DNA of 64,000 nt from CAIKMD01 sp963702925. GTDB lineage: Bacteria > Pseudomonadota > Alphaproteobacteria > ATCC43930 > CGMCC-115725. The notes under the pieces are model-generated. The model saw only the letters and a program-made list of their open reading frames with translations. It made no database searches and was not told where the DNA came from. Position 1 is the first letter of the stretch; each line of letters starts with the position of its first letter. Positions 1 to 7,166 of this stretch are shown in pieces. The stretch lies in the NCBI GenBank assembly GCA_963702925.1, contig OY969771.1:3782001-3846000 (forward strand). Reading direction: 5' to 3'. The translations under genes and the position numbers were made by a program.

Positions 1-1
1 C

Positions 2-514
2 ACGTTTAAGGCGACCGAAACCTTTCTTGAAGCAGTTCGATCTGATCTTCGCAGACCACATGCACATGCCGCCGAGCGAGTCGGCTTCATTTCAATCAAA
101 GCGGCGTTGGGCGTAGAAGCTCTTGTTCTTATTGGGCATGGCTATCATCCAGTCGCGGATGAGGATTACCTCGTCGACCGGACTGTCGGTGCGCGAATTG
201 GGCCCGATGCGATACGGAAATCTCTCGAGATCGCCTTGAAGGAGCCGGTCGGCGTCCTCCACGTTCACATGCACGATCATGATGGTCCGCCACGGTTCAG
301 CAAAATTGATCTCGCGACGCAGCGGGTGACCGTTCCAGACTTTTTTAAAGTTCGTCGGCAGATGCCACACGGGGCGATAGTCTTAAGCACAGACTCTGCA
401 GCAGGATCATGCTGGTTGAATAAGACTGCAATAGCGCCGATCGAACGGTTTGTCGTGGTCGGCACACATATGCGAATTCTAACGCCCATCTCCCAATCGC
501 AGCCTGTAATATGA
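2..514 (+). CDS. JAB/JAMM-family metalloprotease, 5' end outside window
   Basis: The frame is open from base 2, so the N-terminus lies upstream; the TTG at 107 is not a convincing start because homologous-looking sequence precedes it. Visible JAMM features are an early Glu in AERVGFI (candidate catalytic Glu) and the motif HVHMHDHDGPPRFSKID, giving the H-x-H...S-x-x-D zinc/catalytic set. Family members are isopeptidases that cleave ubiquitin-like proteins from targets or mature them. The stop codon overlaps the ATG of the E1-like gene (ATGA at 511-514), so the two are translationally coupled. The DNA is AT-richer than the bulk of the window, suggesting transfer. A radC-type JAB is unlikely given the partner. 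Confidence 0.75.
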   Translation, partial: TFKATETFLEAVRSDLRRPHAHAAERVGFISIKAALGVEALVLIGHGYHPVADEDYLVDRTVGARIGPDAIRKSLEIALKEPVGVLHVHMHDHDGPPRFSKIDLATQRVTVPDFFKVRRQMPHGAIVLSTDSAAGSCWLNKTAIAPIERFVVVGTHMRILTPISQSQPVI

Positions 515-1332
515 AACCGACTGAGCCCGACTTTAGTAGGCAAAGTTTTCTTGGTGACGATGCCGAAGAAATTCTTCGAGATGTTCGGGTTACGATCGTC
601 GGCTTGGGCGGCGGCGGCTCGCACATTGGCCAGCAGCTCGCTCATCTTGGCGTCGGCCACTACTGCCTCATCGATTCTGACCTGATCGAAGCAAGCAACC
701 TCAACCGTTTGGTAACGGCGACACAAGCTGACGTTGATGCCAAAATGCCGAAGGTGGAAATTGTTGAGCGCACGATAAAGGGCATTAGGCCCTATGCGAA
801 CGTGACGATCGCGAAGAACAAATGGCAAGAAGTCGATGCGCTGATCAAAGATTCTGACCTCATTTTCGGGTGTGTCGATGGTTACAACCAACGTAAACAA
901 CTAGAGCGAGCGGCGCGCCAATTCTTGGTGCCTTACCTCGACATTGGAATGGACGTTCACAGGCTTGCGGAAGATGAATTTGCCGTGGCTGGCCAGGCGA
1001 TTCTTTCGCTTCCGGGCGAGTGGTGCATGACCTGCATGGGCTTTCTTACTGAAGAAAAGCTTCGAGAAGAGGCGAGGCGATATGGCGATGCCGGTGTGAA
1101 CCCGCAGGTGGTTTGGTCGAATGGAATCCTTGCATCAGCTGCGGTCGGCATCTTTGTGCAACTGTTTGCGCCCTGGAGTTCCAATCGGTCGAAATACGTT
1201 TATCTGGAATACAACGGCAATGACCAGACGCTGAAACACAGTCGAATCCCGTCGAAAATTGCGCCTGCTCGCTGTCCCCATTTCGACGGAAGCGAAGACA
1301 TTGGCGATCCGTTTTTTACGGCATCAAAATAA
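511..1332 (+). CDS. ThiF/MoeB-family E1-like adenylyltransferase
   Basis: A protein of 273 residues with the Rossmann nucleotide-binding loop GLGGGGSHIGQQL (about residues 31-43), then the acidic strand LIDSDLIEASNLNR typical of E1/ThiF enzymes, a GCVDGYNQR helix start, one CxxC (WCMTC) and a C-terminal motif VVWSNGILASAAV. E1-like enzymes adenylate the C-terminal glycine of a ubiquitin-like protein or sulfur carrier. It is coupled to the upstream JAB protease by a 4-bp overlap, an order matching the last two genes (deubiquitinase then E1) of bacterial Bil-type conjugation operons. The ubiquitin-like protein and E2 would lie left of the window. A thiamine/molybdopterin role is less likely because no sulfur-carrier genes are nearby. 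Confidence 0.8.
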   Translation: MKPTEPDFSRQSFLGDDAEEILRDVRVTIVGLGGGGSHIGQQLAHLGVGHYCLIDSDLIEASNLNRLVTATQADVDAKMPKVEIVERTIKGIRPYANVTIAKNKWQEVDALIKDSDLIFGCVDGYNQRKQLERAARQFLVPYLDIGMDVHRLAEDEFAVAGQAILSLPGEWCMTCMGFLTEEKLREEARRYGDAGVNPQVVWSNGILASAAVGIFVQLFAPWSSNRSKYVYLEYNGNDQTLKHSRIPSKIAPARCPHFDGSEDIGDPFFTASK

Positions 1333-1400
1333 GCTCTGGCCGAGGGTCGGCCGCGGATCAGCAATGATGCCGACCGGCGGCGACACGAACGGCACGCGTC

Positions 1401-1691
1401 TCAGGCCGCCACCTCGGCCCGGACCTTGGCACCGAGTTCGATTTCGACCTTGCGCAATTCATAAGCCTGCTGCATCGCGAGCCAGAGCCGCGCGCCGGTG
1501 CCGAGCGCCGTGCCGATGCGTAGCGCCGTCTCCGGCGTGATCGCGCGCTTGCCGGCGACGATTTCCTGCACGCGTTGCGGCTTCACGCGCAGCTTCAACG
1601 CAAAGGCCGCGGCGCTGAGGCCGCGCGCCTTGAGCTGCTCTTTCAAGATCGCGCCGGGATGAACTTCGTGGAATTTCTTGGTCTCGCCCAT
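1401..1691 (-). CDS. higA: HigA-family antitoxin (XRE/Cro helix-turn-helix)
   Basis: A protein of 96 residues starting at the ATG with GAGGA about 8 bases upstream; a longer frame to 1730 would add 13 unsupported residues. It has the HigA signature: HPGAILKEQL near the N-terminus, a helix-turn-helix (SAAAFALKLRVKPQRVQEIVAGKR), then TPETALRIGTALGTGARLWL. HigA neutralises HigB, a ribosome-dependent mRNA endonuclease, and represses its own operon. Only the C-terminal tail of HigB remains directly upstream, so this is an orphan antitoxin. Family call is confident; present function is unclear. Confidence 0.88.
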   Translation of the reverse strand: MGETKKFHEVHPGAILKEQLKARGLSAAAFALKLRVKPQRVQEIVAGKRAITPETALRIGTALGTGARLWLAMQQAYELRKVEIELGAKVRAEVAA

Positions 1692-1701
1692 GGTCGTGTC
1701 C

Positions 1702-1770
1702 TCAGTGACAATCGACGATCTCGACGTCATAGGCGTCGCCCTTGCGGAACTCGAAGACGAGCCGCCTGAC
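1702..1770 (-). pseudogene. higB: C-terminal remnant of HigB/RelE-type toxin
   Basis: Reading the minus strand just upstream of higA gives RRLVFEFRKGDAYDVEIVDCH followed by TGA, closely matching the C-terminus usual in HigB toxins (FRFENGDAYDVEIVDYH type). The stop sits 10 bases before the higA start, the normal higBA spacing. Everything N-terminal is gone: continuing upstream the frame runs within a few codons into the end of the brnA gene. The toxin was therefore truncated by a deletion or by arrival of the brnTA module. Confidence 0.75.
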
Positions 1771-1778
1771 CGCGCCCC

Positions 1779-2039
1779 TTACGCCCGCTTGCGCGGTTGC
1801 ACGGCCGCTTCCAAAGCTTGGCGGATGAAGCGTTGATAGGGCACGCCGGCCTTGGCGGCCGATGCCTTCACGGCTTTCAAGAGCGGCTTCGGCAGGCGCA
1901 TGTTGACGCGCTCGCTCTTGGGCTGAAGTTCAAAGCGCATCACCCGCAAACCCGACAAATCGTAGTCGGTCAAATCGGATTTGGCGACGAAGTCCTCGGC
2001 CGCTTTATCGCTTCTCAATTTTGGCAGCTTCTTTTTCAT
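1779..2039 (-). CDS. brnA: BrnA/CopG-like ribbon-helix-helix antitoxin
   Basis: An 86-residue protein with a basic N-terminus, a central LRVMRFELQPKSERVNMRLPKPLL strand region and a helix-turn-helix-like C-terminus (KAVKASAAKAGVPYQRFIRQAL), the layout of CopG/BrnA-type ribbon-helix-helix antitoxins. Its start lies within the end of the upstream BrnT-like toxin gene (35-bp overlap), the normal toxin-first order of brnTA. It should bind and neutralise BrnT and repress the operon, probably through the palindrome at 2343-2362. It ends where the truncated higB tail begins. Confidence 0.8.
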   Translation of the reverse strand: MKKKLPKLRSDKAAEDFVAKSDLTDYDLSGLRVMRFELQPKSERVNMRLPKPLLKAVKASAAKAGVPYQRFIRQALEAAVQPRKRA

Positions 2040-2346
2040 AATATCTGACCTCCTTCGCGTGCATATAGCGGGCGCTGATCGGCCGAATGAACCTTTGGCC
2101 GCCGCGTGCCCTGAGCGTGAACACGATCAAAACACTGCGACCGTCGTCGGTCTTGCCGATCGCCTTGAACCGCGTTTCGCCGCGCGAATGGGCCGGATCG
2201 GGAAACACCGCCACCGGCCGCTGGAACAGGGATTCGATAGCTGCTACCGAGACGCCGTGTTTGCGGCATTTTTCCCGGTTGGCATCGTCCCATTCAAATC
2301 CGGCGACTTGAGGGTCCAATCTCCAAATTCCCGTGTGTACACCCAA
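2005..2346 (-). CDS. brnT: BrnT-family ribonuclease toxin (DUF497)
   Basis: A protein of up to 113 residues with the BrnT signature: GFEWDDANREKCRKHGVSVAAIESLF, then RFKAIGKTDDGRSVLIVFTLR and the C-terminal RFIRPISARYMHAKEVRYYE. BrnT is a RelE-fold RNase controlled by BrnA. The start is uncertain: a TTG at 2346 opens the frame, but a TTGACA -35 hexamer lies at 2348-2353 on this strand, so transcription probably starts near 2318 and translation may begin at the TTG at 2319. The overlap with brnA supports an intact TA pair. Confidence 0.85.
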   Translation of the reverse strand: MGVHTGIWRLDPQVAGFEWDDANREKCRKHGVSVAAIESLFQRPVAVFPDPAHSRGETRFKAIGKTDDGRSVLIVFTLRARGGQRFIRPISARYMHAKEVRYYEKEAAKIEKR

Positions 2347-2362
2347 TTGTCAATACAATTGG
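2343..2362. promoter_or_regulatory. Palindromic operator over the brnTA promoter
   Basis: A perfect inverted repeat CCAATTG-tcaata-CAATTGG (7-bp arms, 6-bp spacer) sits at the upstream edge of brnT and contains the minus-strand TTGACA -35 element. This is the expected place for binding of the ribbon-helix-helix antitoxin in autoregulation. Binding by BrnA is inferred. Confidence 0.65.
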
Positions 2363-2486
2363 CGCTCTTTGTGTGCGCCTCGGACCGCGGGCAATCGCAT
2401 TTCCGCGCGCGCCTCGGCGCCATCACTCTTGCATATGTTCTTCTTTTGTTCTAACGTAATTTTATGCCCATCGGAAGCAAAAATCC

Positions 2487-3350
2487 TTGAGCGCGCGGAT
2501 CGTGCATCTCGTCTTCGGCAATTCGGCGGCGGCGGTATTGCGCGACGCGCTGGCCGTGTTGGGGCGCACGGATTCTGTCGCGGCCTCGCTCGACGATTTG
2601 AGCTTCGGGCCGATCGATCCGCCCGATCTCGGCCGCCGCGCGCGTTGGGTCGAGACGGAGCTGCGCGTGCCGGCATTACCGGCGGAAATCCCTGAATGGC
2701 GCGCGGAAATGGCCCGCATCGCCGCCGCGAGCGAAGCGTTCTGGCAAACGGCCTTGGACGCGGATTGCCGGCGTATTCTCTGGCTGTCGCGGCGCGTGGC
2801 GCGGGAGTATTGCGGGTTTCTCGAATGCGTCTGGCGGCTCGGCGATCTTCCTTGCGACGTGGTCGATCTCAGCGAGGTGATGGTCGCGTCGCGCAACGAA
2901 GCGGGCGAGGATTTGCCGCTGCGCCTCGCAATGTCGCTCTCGCCGCTCGTCGTGCCGCAAATCGTCGAGCATGATCTGCTCGCCAAAGCCGTGCCGTTGA
3001 GCGCGGAAGCGCGTACGTCTTATCTCGCGCAATGGCAAGGCCTGCGCCAAGAAAATGCTCCCTTGCGCATCATCGATGCCGGCCTGGCGCTGGTCTCGGC
3101 GCCGCTCGCGCATTTCGACGCGGATCTACTATCTTTCGTCGAGCCGCGTTTCCGCAAGGCGGCCTATGTTATCGGTTCGGCGATGATGAAATCGGAGCAT
3201 ACGTACGGCGTGCTCAATGCCGGCGATTTCCTGCTCGCGGCGCGGCTGCGCGCGCTCGCTGCCGCCGGTCTCGTCGAATCAAAAGGCGATCTCACCAAGA
3301 TTCGCTATAGCGAAGTGCGCTTGCCCGCCCTCGCCCCCGCCGCGACCTAA
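2487..3350 (+). CDS. DUF1835/DUF3658 domain-containing protein
   Basis: A protein of 287 residues. The N-terminus HLVFGNSAAAVLRDAL followed by DDLSFGPIDPPD (about residues 7-48) is the DUF1835 hallmark, and the C-terminal third (FRKAAYVIGSAMMKSEHTYGVLNAGDFLLAARLRALAAAGLVESKGD) fits DUF3658, a winged-helix-like module. The function of this family is not established. The start used is a TTG at 2487; no ATG in frame precedes it. It stands alone between brnTA and a small minus-strand membrane gene. Confidence 0.7.
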   Translation: MSARIVHLVFGNSAAAVLRDALAVLGRTDSVAASLDDLSFGPIDPPDLGRRARWVETELRVPALPAEIPEWRAEMARIAAASEAFWQTALDADCRRILWLSRRVAREYCGFLECVWRLGDLPCDVVDLSEVMVASRNEAGEDLPLRLAMSLSPLVVPQIVEHDLLAKAVPLSAEARTSYLAQWQGLRQENAPLRIIDAGLALVSAPLAHFDADLLSFVEPRFRKAAYVIGSAMMKSEHTYGVLNAGDFLLAARLRALAAAGLVESKGDLTKIRYSEVRLPALAPAAT

Positions 3351-3355
3351 CCGGC

Positions 3356-3631
3356 TCAATCCCCTTGCGGCGCCGGCTTCTCGGTGCCGATGAGCGCGCC
3401 GATGCAGAGCAGGGGCGTCACCGGCTTGTCGTATTCCTCAGTGATCATGCCGTTGATGACGCTGTCCGGCACCATCGCGGCGATCATGCCGCCGAAATTG
3501 CCGCCGTCGCGCGCGGTCTGGTGGCGCATCTTCGCGCGCAGCACGCCGCAAGGCTCGATCGTCCCATAATTGAGATAAACGCCGCCCGCGAAGAAGGCGA
3601 GCAAGACGACGATGATGGTGATCCACCGCAT
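3356..3631 (-). CDS. Small single-pass membrane protein, unknown
   Basis: A 91-residue protein with one strong N-terminal hydrophobic segment (WITIIVVLLAFFAGGVYL, residues 3-20) that could be a signal anchor or uncleaved signal. The rest is soluble, with two Cys residues (CGVLRAK and LLCIGAL). It converges with the DUF1835 gene. I recognise no family; GC-rich codon use matches its neighbours, so it is probably native. Confidence 0.6.
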   Translation of the reverse strand: MRWITIIVVLLAFFAGGVYLNYGTIEPCGVLRAKMRHQTARDGGNFGGMIAAMVPDSVINGMITEEYDKPVTPLLCIGALIGTEKPAPQGD

Positions 3632-3740
3632 AGACGAAACGCTATCGCTTCGCCGCCCGCTTCACAAGCGGCAAGGCGCGGCCGGTGCGCGCGGCGCCAT
3701 CGTCCTTGCGCCGCCGCGGTCATGAGAAGATAAACCGTCC

Positions 3741-4934
3741 ATGGCGGCGCCGACGATCCCACGATACTTTGCCGGGCTTTCGCGGAACATTTTTCTTCTC
3801 GCCTTGGCGAGCCTGTTCGGCGACATCTCGACCGAGATGCTTTATCCGGTCTTGCCGGTTTTCCTCACGCAAACGCTGAACGCCAGCGGCAGCATCGTCG
3901 GCCTGATCGACGGCTTTGCCCAGGCGACACAGAATATCGTGCAGGGCTTTTCCGGCGCCTTGTCGGACAGGCTGCAAAAACGCAAATCGATCGCGCTGGC
4001 CGGCTATCTCGTGGCGGCTCTCGCCAAGCCGCTGATGGGGCTTTCCACAATCTGGCAAGGCGTGTTCGCCGCAAGGCTGCTGGACCGGGTCGGCACCGGC
4101 ACCCGCTCGGCGCCGCGCGATGCGCTCATCGCCTCCTCGGTCGCCGAGAGAGACCGCGGCCGGGCCTTCGGGCTTGAAGGCCTGGGCGACAATGCGGGCG
4201 CGTTTCTCGGGCCGCTGCTCGCCGTCTTCCTGCTTTACGCGCTGCATGTCGGCCTGCGCGCGGTTTTCTATCTCGCGGTTGTCCCCGGCTTGCTAGCGTT
4301 TTGCATGGTCTTGCCGGTAAAGGAGCATGCGGCCGCGGTGGCGGCCAAAGCGAAAATCGACATCGGCCTGCGGCAGTTTCCCAAGGCCTATTGGCGCTAT
4401 CTGCTGGTGACCGCTTTGTTCGGCCTCGGCAATTGCAGCACCGCGTTTCTCATTCTGCGGACCCAGGATATCGGCGCTTCTCTCGAAACCACGATCCTGA
4501 TCTACGCGTCGGTCAATCTGGTGGCCGCGCTGATTTCCTATCCCGCCGGGTTTCTGTCCGACCTTCTGGGCCGAAAAAACCTTCTGCTCGCCGCGTTCGT
4601 GATCTTCCTGATCGCCTTTCTCGGCTTTGCCCTCACGCAAAACATCTTTCTCATCGCGGCGCTGTTTGTCTGCTACGGGCTCTATCAAGGGATCTTTCGC
4701 GCGGTCGGCAAAGCCTTTGCCGCGGATTTCGTGCCGGCGCATCTGCGCGCCAGCGGCATCGGCTGGTACAGCGCCACCGTCGGCCTGTTGCAGCTGGTTG
4801 CAAGCATCGTCGCCGGATTGCTGTGGGATCGGGTTGGCCATACGGCTGTCTTCTATTATGGCGCCGGATTTGCCGTGATCGGCAGCGTCGCGCTGCTGCT
4901 GTTGATTCGCGCGCAACCCGATCGGATTGAATAG
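3741..4934 (+). CDS. Major facilitator superfamily transporter
   Basis: A protein of 397 residues with about 12 hydrophobic segments. It carries a degenerate MFS loop-2 signature (SGALSDRLQKRKS) and the related loop between helices 8 and 9 (YPAGFLSDLLGRKN). It opens with a short soluble stretch, then NIFLLALASLFGDISTEMLYPVLPVFL, characteristic of the drug-exporter/YfkF-like branch with GDISTEM. The substrate cannot be read from sequence. The ATG at 3741 precedes helix 1 directly. It converges with the HdeD-like gene with a 4-bp gap. Confidence 0.88.
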   Translation: MAAPTIPRYFAGLSRNIFLLALASLFGDISTEMLYPVLPVFLTQTLNASGSIVGLIDGFAQATQNIVQGFSGALSDRLQKRKSIALAGYLVAALAKPLMGLSTIWQGVFAARLLDRVGTGTRSAPRDALIASSVAERDRGRAFGLEGLGDNAGAFLGPLLAVFLLYALHVGLRAVFYLAVVPGLLAFCMVLPVKEHAAAVAAKAKIDIGLRQFPKAYWRYLLVTALFGLGNCSTAFLILRTQDIGASLETTILIYASVNLVAALISYPAGFLSDLLGRKNLLLAAFVIFLIAFLGFALTQNIFLIAALFVCYGLYQGIFRAVGKAFAADFVPAHLRASGIGWYSATVGLLQLVASIVAGLLWDRVGHTAVFYYGAGFAVIGSVALLLLIRAQPDRIE

Positions 4935-4938
4935 CGCC

Positions 4939-5517
4939 TTATCCCTCGCGCGCGGCCAAGGCCATGGCGATGAGGCTCGATCCGCCGAACACCAGATCGA
5001 TGCCGAGCAACAGGCCCAGCGCCCAGCTGAACGAGGCGGGATAACCCGAGAGGATGATCGCGGCGAGGATCAGGTCGATGATCCCGTTGAACAGGATCCA
5101 TTCCCACCGTCCCGAAAGCTCGCGGCGATGCGCGATGGAAAGGAAGATCATCGCTGCGCCGTCGATGACGAAAAACGCGATCATGACATAGGTGAGGGTG
5201 AACAACCCTTGCACCGGGTTCCAGAGCAAGAGGAGCCCGGCGGCGATGGCGAGGATCGCCGACAGCATCGCCCAGCCGAAACCGGGCGCCCCGCGCGTGC
5301 GTGTCGTCGCCCAAAGCCCGACCGCGCCGGCGATGACGAACACCCAGCCGATATAGATCGTGGCGGCCAGGCCGGCCAAAGGCGGAATGATAATCGCCGC
5401 CGCGCCCAGCACGACCAGGACGATCCCCTCGATCAGGAACATCTTCCAATGCTCGTGCAGGCTTTTCTTGATCGCCGCGCCCAGATCGGTATTGCCCAAA
5501 GGCCCCATCGCACTCAT
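4939..5517 (-). CDS. HdeD-family (DUF308) membrane protein
   Basis: A protein of 192 residues from the ATG at 5517 (the frame extends to 5556 without better support). Six hydrophobic helices occur in pairs with the DUF308 repeat feel: IEGIVLVVLGAAAIIIPPLAG, IYIGWVFVIAGAVGLW, then GLLLLWNPVQGLFTL. HdeD in enterobacteria is linked to acid resistance; in alphaproteobacteria members are widespread with unknown roles. No acid-stress chaperones are adjacent, so only the family is claimed. Confidence 0.82.
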   Translation of the reverse strand: MSAMGPLGNTDLGAAIKKSLHEHWKMFLIEGIVLVVLGAAAIIIPPLAGLAATIYIGWVFVIAGAVGLWATTRTRGAPGFGWAMLSAILAIAAGLLLLWNPVQGLFTLTYVMIAFFVIDGAAMIFLSIAHRRELSGRWEWILFNGIIDLILAAIILSGYPASFSWALGLLLGIDLVFGGSSLIAMALAAREG

Positions 5518-5590
5518 CGGCCGGCTCTCCCTTGTTGTTGCGCCAAACCTTAACACGGCGGCGCGGCCTGGGCGACCGGGGCGATTTTCA

Positions 5591-5620
5591 TTGACAAATT
5601 GCGATCGATCTGATAAGAAT
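5591..5620 (+). promoter_or_regulatory. Sigma-70-type promoter
   Basis: A consensus TTGACA at 5591-5596 is followed, after about 16-17 bases, by an A/T-rich TAAGAATAAT stretch acting as a -10 region. It lies 75 bases upstream of the HdeD-like start on the opposite strand and points at the hairpin at 5638-5665, not directly at a long gene. Confidence 0.5.
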
Positions 5621-5637
5621 AATGCACGCTGATTGAA

Positions 5638-5668
5638 CCGCCCGGCCGCAAAGCCGGGCGATTTCTTT
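5638..5668 (+). terminator. Rho-independent terminator close behind a promoter
   Basis: An 8-bp GC stem CGCCCGGC/GCCGGGCG with loop CGCAAA is followed by ATTTCTTTT. It lies only about 20-45 bases after the predicted start of the 5591 promoter, so the promoter-terminator pair would give a transcript of roughly 50 nt: a small RNA or an attenuated leader. Confidence 0.55.
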
Positions 5669-5692
5669 TGCGGCGTTATTTCGCGAGATTTC

Positions 5693-5805
5693 CTTCACCC
5701 CCCTCCCGCACCGCTTGCGCGTTGCGGCCTCCCCCTCAAGGGGGGAGGCGAAACCGAAGCTGCGTCCCCTCTCCCCTTGAGGGAGAGGGACAGGGAGAGG
5801 GGGTC
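5693..5805. repeat. Dispersed palindromic intergenic repeat, copy 1 (two units)
   Basis: Two tandem C-rich/G-rich inverted-repeat units: one around CCTCCCCCTCAAGGGGGGAGG (5728-5750) with a CTCCCGCACCGCTTGCGCG arm, and one around CTCTCCCCTTGAGGGAGAG (5768-5788). The same C-rich then G-rich architecture recurs at 6670, 12348, 30566 and 43077, always between genes. Confidence 0.7.
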
Positions 5806-5862
5806 TCTCGCTCGCGCGCGCTCGCTCCATCCCCAAGCTCCATTCCCCCGAAAGCCACTGCC

Positions 5863-6618
5863 ATGACGCCGCGACAAAAGCGTTTCGTCGAAGCCTATCT
5901 GCGTCTGCAAAACGGCCGCGCGGCGGCGCTCGAAGCCGGCTATGCGCCGTGCTGCGTCGATGCCATCGCCTCGCGCAATCTGCGCCTCCCCGAAATCGCG
6001 CAGGCGCTGGTCGAGGCCGGGCTGCCGCTCGCCTTTCAGCCGCAATCGCATCGTCGTGTGCTGCCTTTCCTCACCGAGCGGCAGCAGCGTTTCGTGCAGC
6101 ATTACCTTGCCTGCGGCAATGGCGCCGAGGCCGCGCGCCGCGCCGGCTATTCGCGGCGCTCCTCGATCGGCATTGCGAGCTATCTCCTGCGCCGGCCGCC
6201 GATCGAAGCGGCGATCGCCGCCGCCAATGAGGAACGCGCGCGGACGCTGCGGATCGACGCTGAACATGTGCTGGGCGAATGGGCGCGGCTCGGCTTTGCC
6301 GATATCGGCGCCTTCGTCGCTTGCGACGCGAACGGCCGCCTCGTGCCCAAGCCGTTCGCCGAGCTCTCCGCCGATGCCCGCGCCGCCATTGCCGAGATCA
6401 CGATCAGCGAAGGCAAGGACGGCACGTCGCGCGTGAAGCTCAAAATGCACGACAAGCTGCGCGCGCTGTCGGCGCTCGGCAAGCATTTGGGGCTCGACAA
6501 GAAAGAAGCGAAGCCGCCGGCGCCGAGCACCACGATCGACGGCAAGGATGCGCGCGAGGTGCTGCGCGAGCGGCTGCTGCGTCTGGCGCGCAGCGAAGAC
6601 GGGGAAGGCGAGGGGTAA
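5863..6618 (+). CDS. Orphan phage terminase small subunit-like protein
   Basis: A protein of 251 residues from the ATG at 5863; the open frame upstream runs through the repeat and is not coding. The Terminase_2-type N-terminal DNA-binding motif occurs twice: TPRQKRFVEAYLRLQNGRAAALEAGY (about 2-27) and LTERQQRFVQHYLACGNGAEAARRAGY (about 67-93), each followed by an IAS..LR.P.I..A segment. The C-terminal half (GEWARLGFADIGAF, VKLKMHDKLRALSALGKHLGL) is normal for the family. The protein recognises phage DNA for packaging, but no large terminase, portal or capsid gene is adjacent, so it is a prophage relic or has been domesticated. Confidence 0.75.
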   Translation: MTPRQKRFVEAYLRLQNGRAAALEAGYAPCCVDAIASRNLRLPEIAQALVEAGLPLAFQPQSHRRVLPFLTERQQRFVQHYLACGNGAEAARRAGYSRRSSIGIASYLLRRPPIEAAIAAANEERARTLRIDAEHVLGEWARLGFADIGAFVACDANGRLVPKPFAELSADARAAIAEITISEGKDGTSRVKLKMHDKLRALSALGKHLGLDKKEAKPPAPSTTIDGKDAREVLRERLLRLARSEDGEGEG

Positions 6619-6669
6619 TTAAAACATTTGATTGCCATTCCCGCGCTTTTCGAAAAGCTCATGAGCGGG

Positions 6670-6791
6670 AATGAGTTCACCCCCACCCTAACCTCTTGAC
6701 GCCGCCGAACATGCCTCAGGCATGTTCGGGCCAAGCGTCTGGGGGACGCTTGGCAGGCGTCAAGCCTCGAGGGGGAGGGAAGGGAGGGGGG
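6670..6791. repeat. Dispersed palindromic repeat, copy 2, with nested hairpins
   Basis: The outer C-rich arm (CACCCCCACCCTAACCTC) and G-rich arm (GAGGGGGAGGGAAGGGAGG) match the other copies. Between them CTTGACGCC (6695-6703) pairs with GGCGTCAAG (6756-6764), enclosing two perfect hairpins: 6705-6716 with 6718-6729 (12-bp arms) and 6730-6739 with 6745-6754 (10-bp arms). The result is a three-way-junction or cruciform-capable element. Confidence 0.75.
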
Positions 6792-6820
6792 CAAATGCTT
6801 CGACTTGATACGATTAAGCG

Positions 6821-6979
6821 CTAATCCGCGGCGGATGGGGCTTTCACGGATGCTTGCGCCGTTTGGAGTTCGGCGAGAAGTCGGCAAACCATCTGGCGCG
6901 TTGGCTCGTCCAGCTTGGTCTGCAGCAGCGCGCGAAAATGCGCAATGTTCAAGCGGACGATGAAGGGATCGGATTCCAT
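6821..6979 (-). CDS. Small conserved-type protein, unknown
   Basis: A 52-residue protein from the ATG at 6979 (MESDPFIVRLNIAHFRALL...); a TTG at 7015 would add 12 poorly conserved-looking residues. The pattern 'MESxPFIVRLNIxHxRxLL...D..R..V.RLLAE' is, from memory, a recurrent short ORF in rhizobia and relatives. It is predicted helical and soluble with no known function. No operon partner is adjacent. Confidence 0.55.
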   Translation of the reverse strand: MESDPFIVRLNIAHFRALLQTKLDEPTRQMVCRLLAELQTAQASVKAPSAAD

Positions 6980-7166
6980 ATCGACGCTCGCATTCTGCGG
7001 CTGAGGTAGCGTCAACCATGCTCGCGGCTTGTCATCGGCAATAGCTTCGGAATCTACTCAGGGCTGACGTAAAACTGTCATCATGCGTCGCAGGGCCCCG
7101 ATTTGCCTTGGGAGCCGCTTCCATGCGATCATGGGCACCGTTCAAGAAACCATCGGAGGTCGCCCC

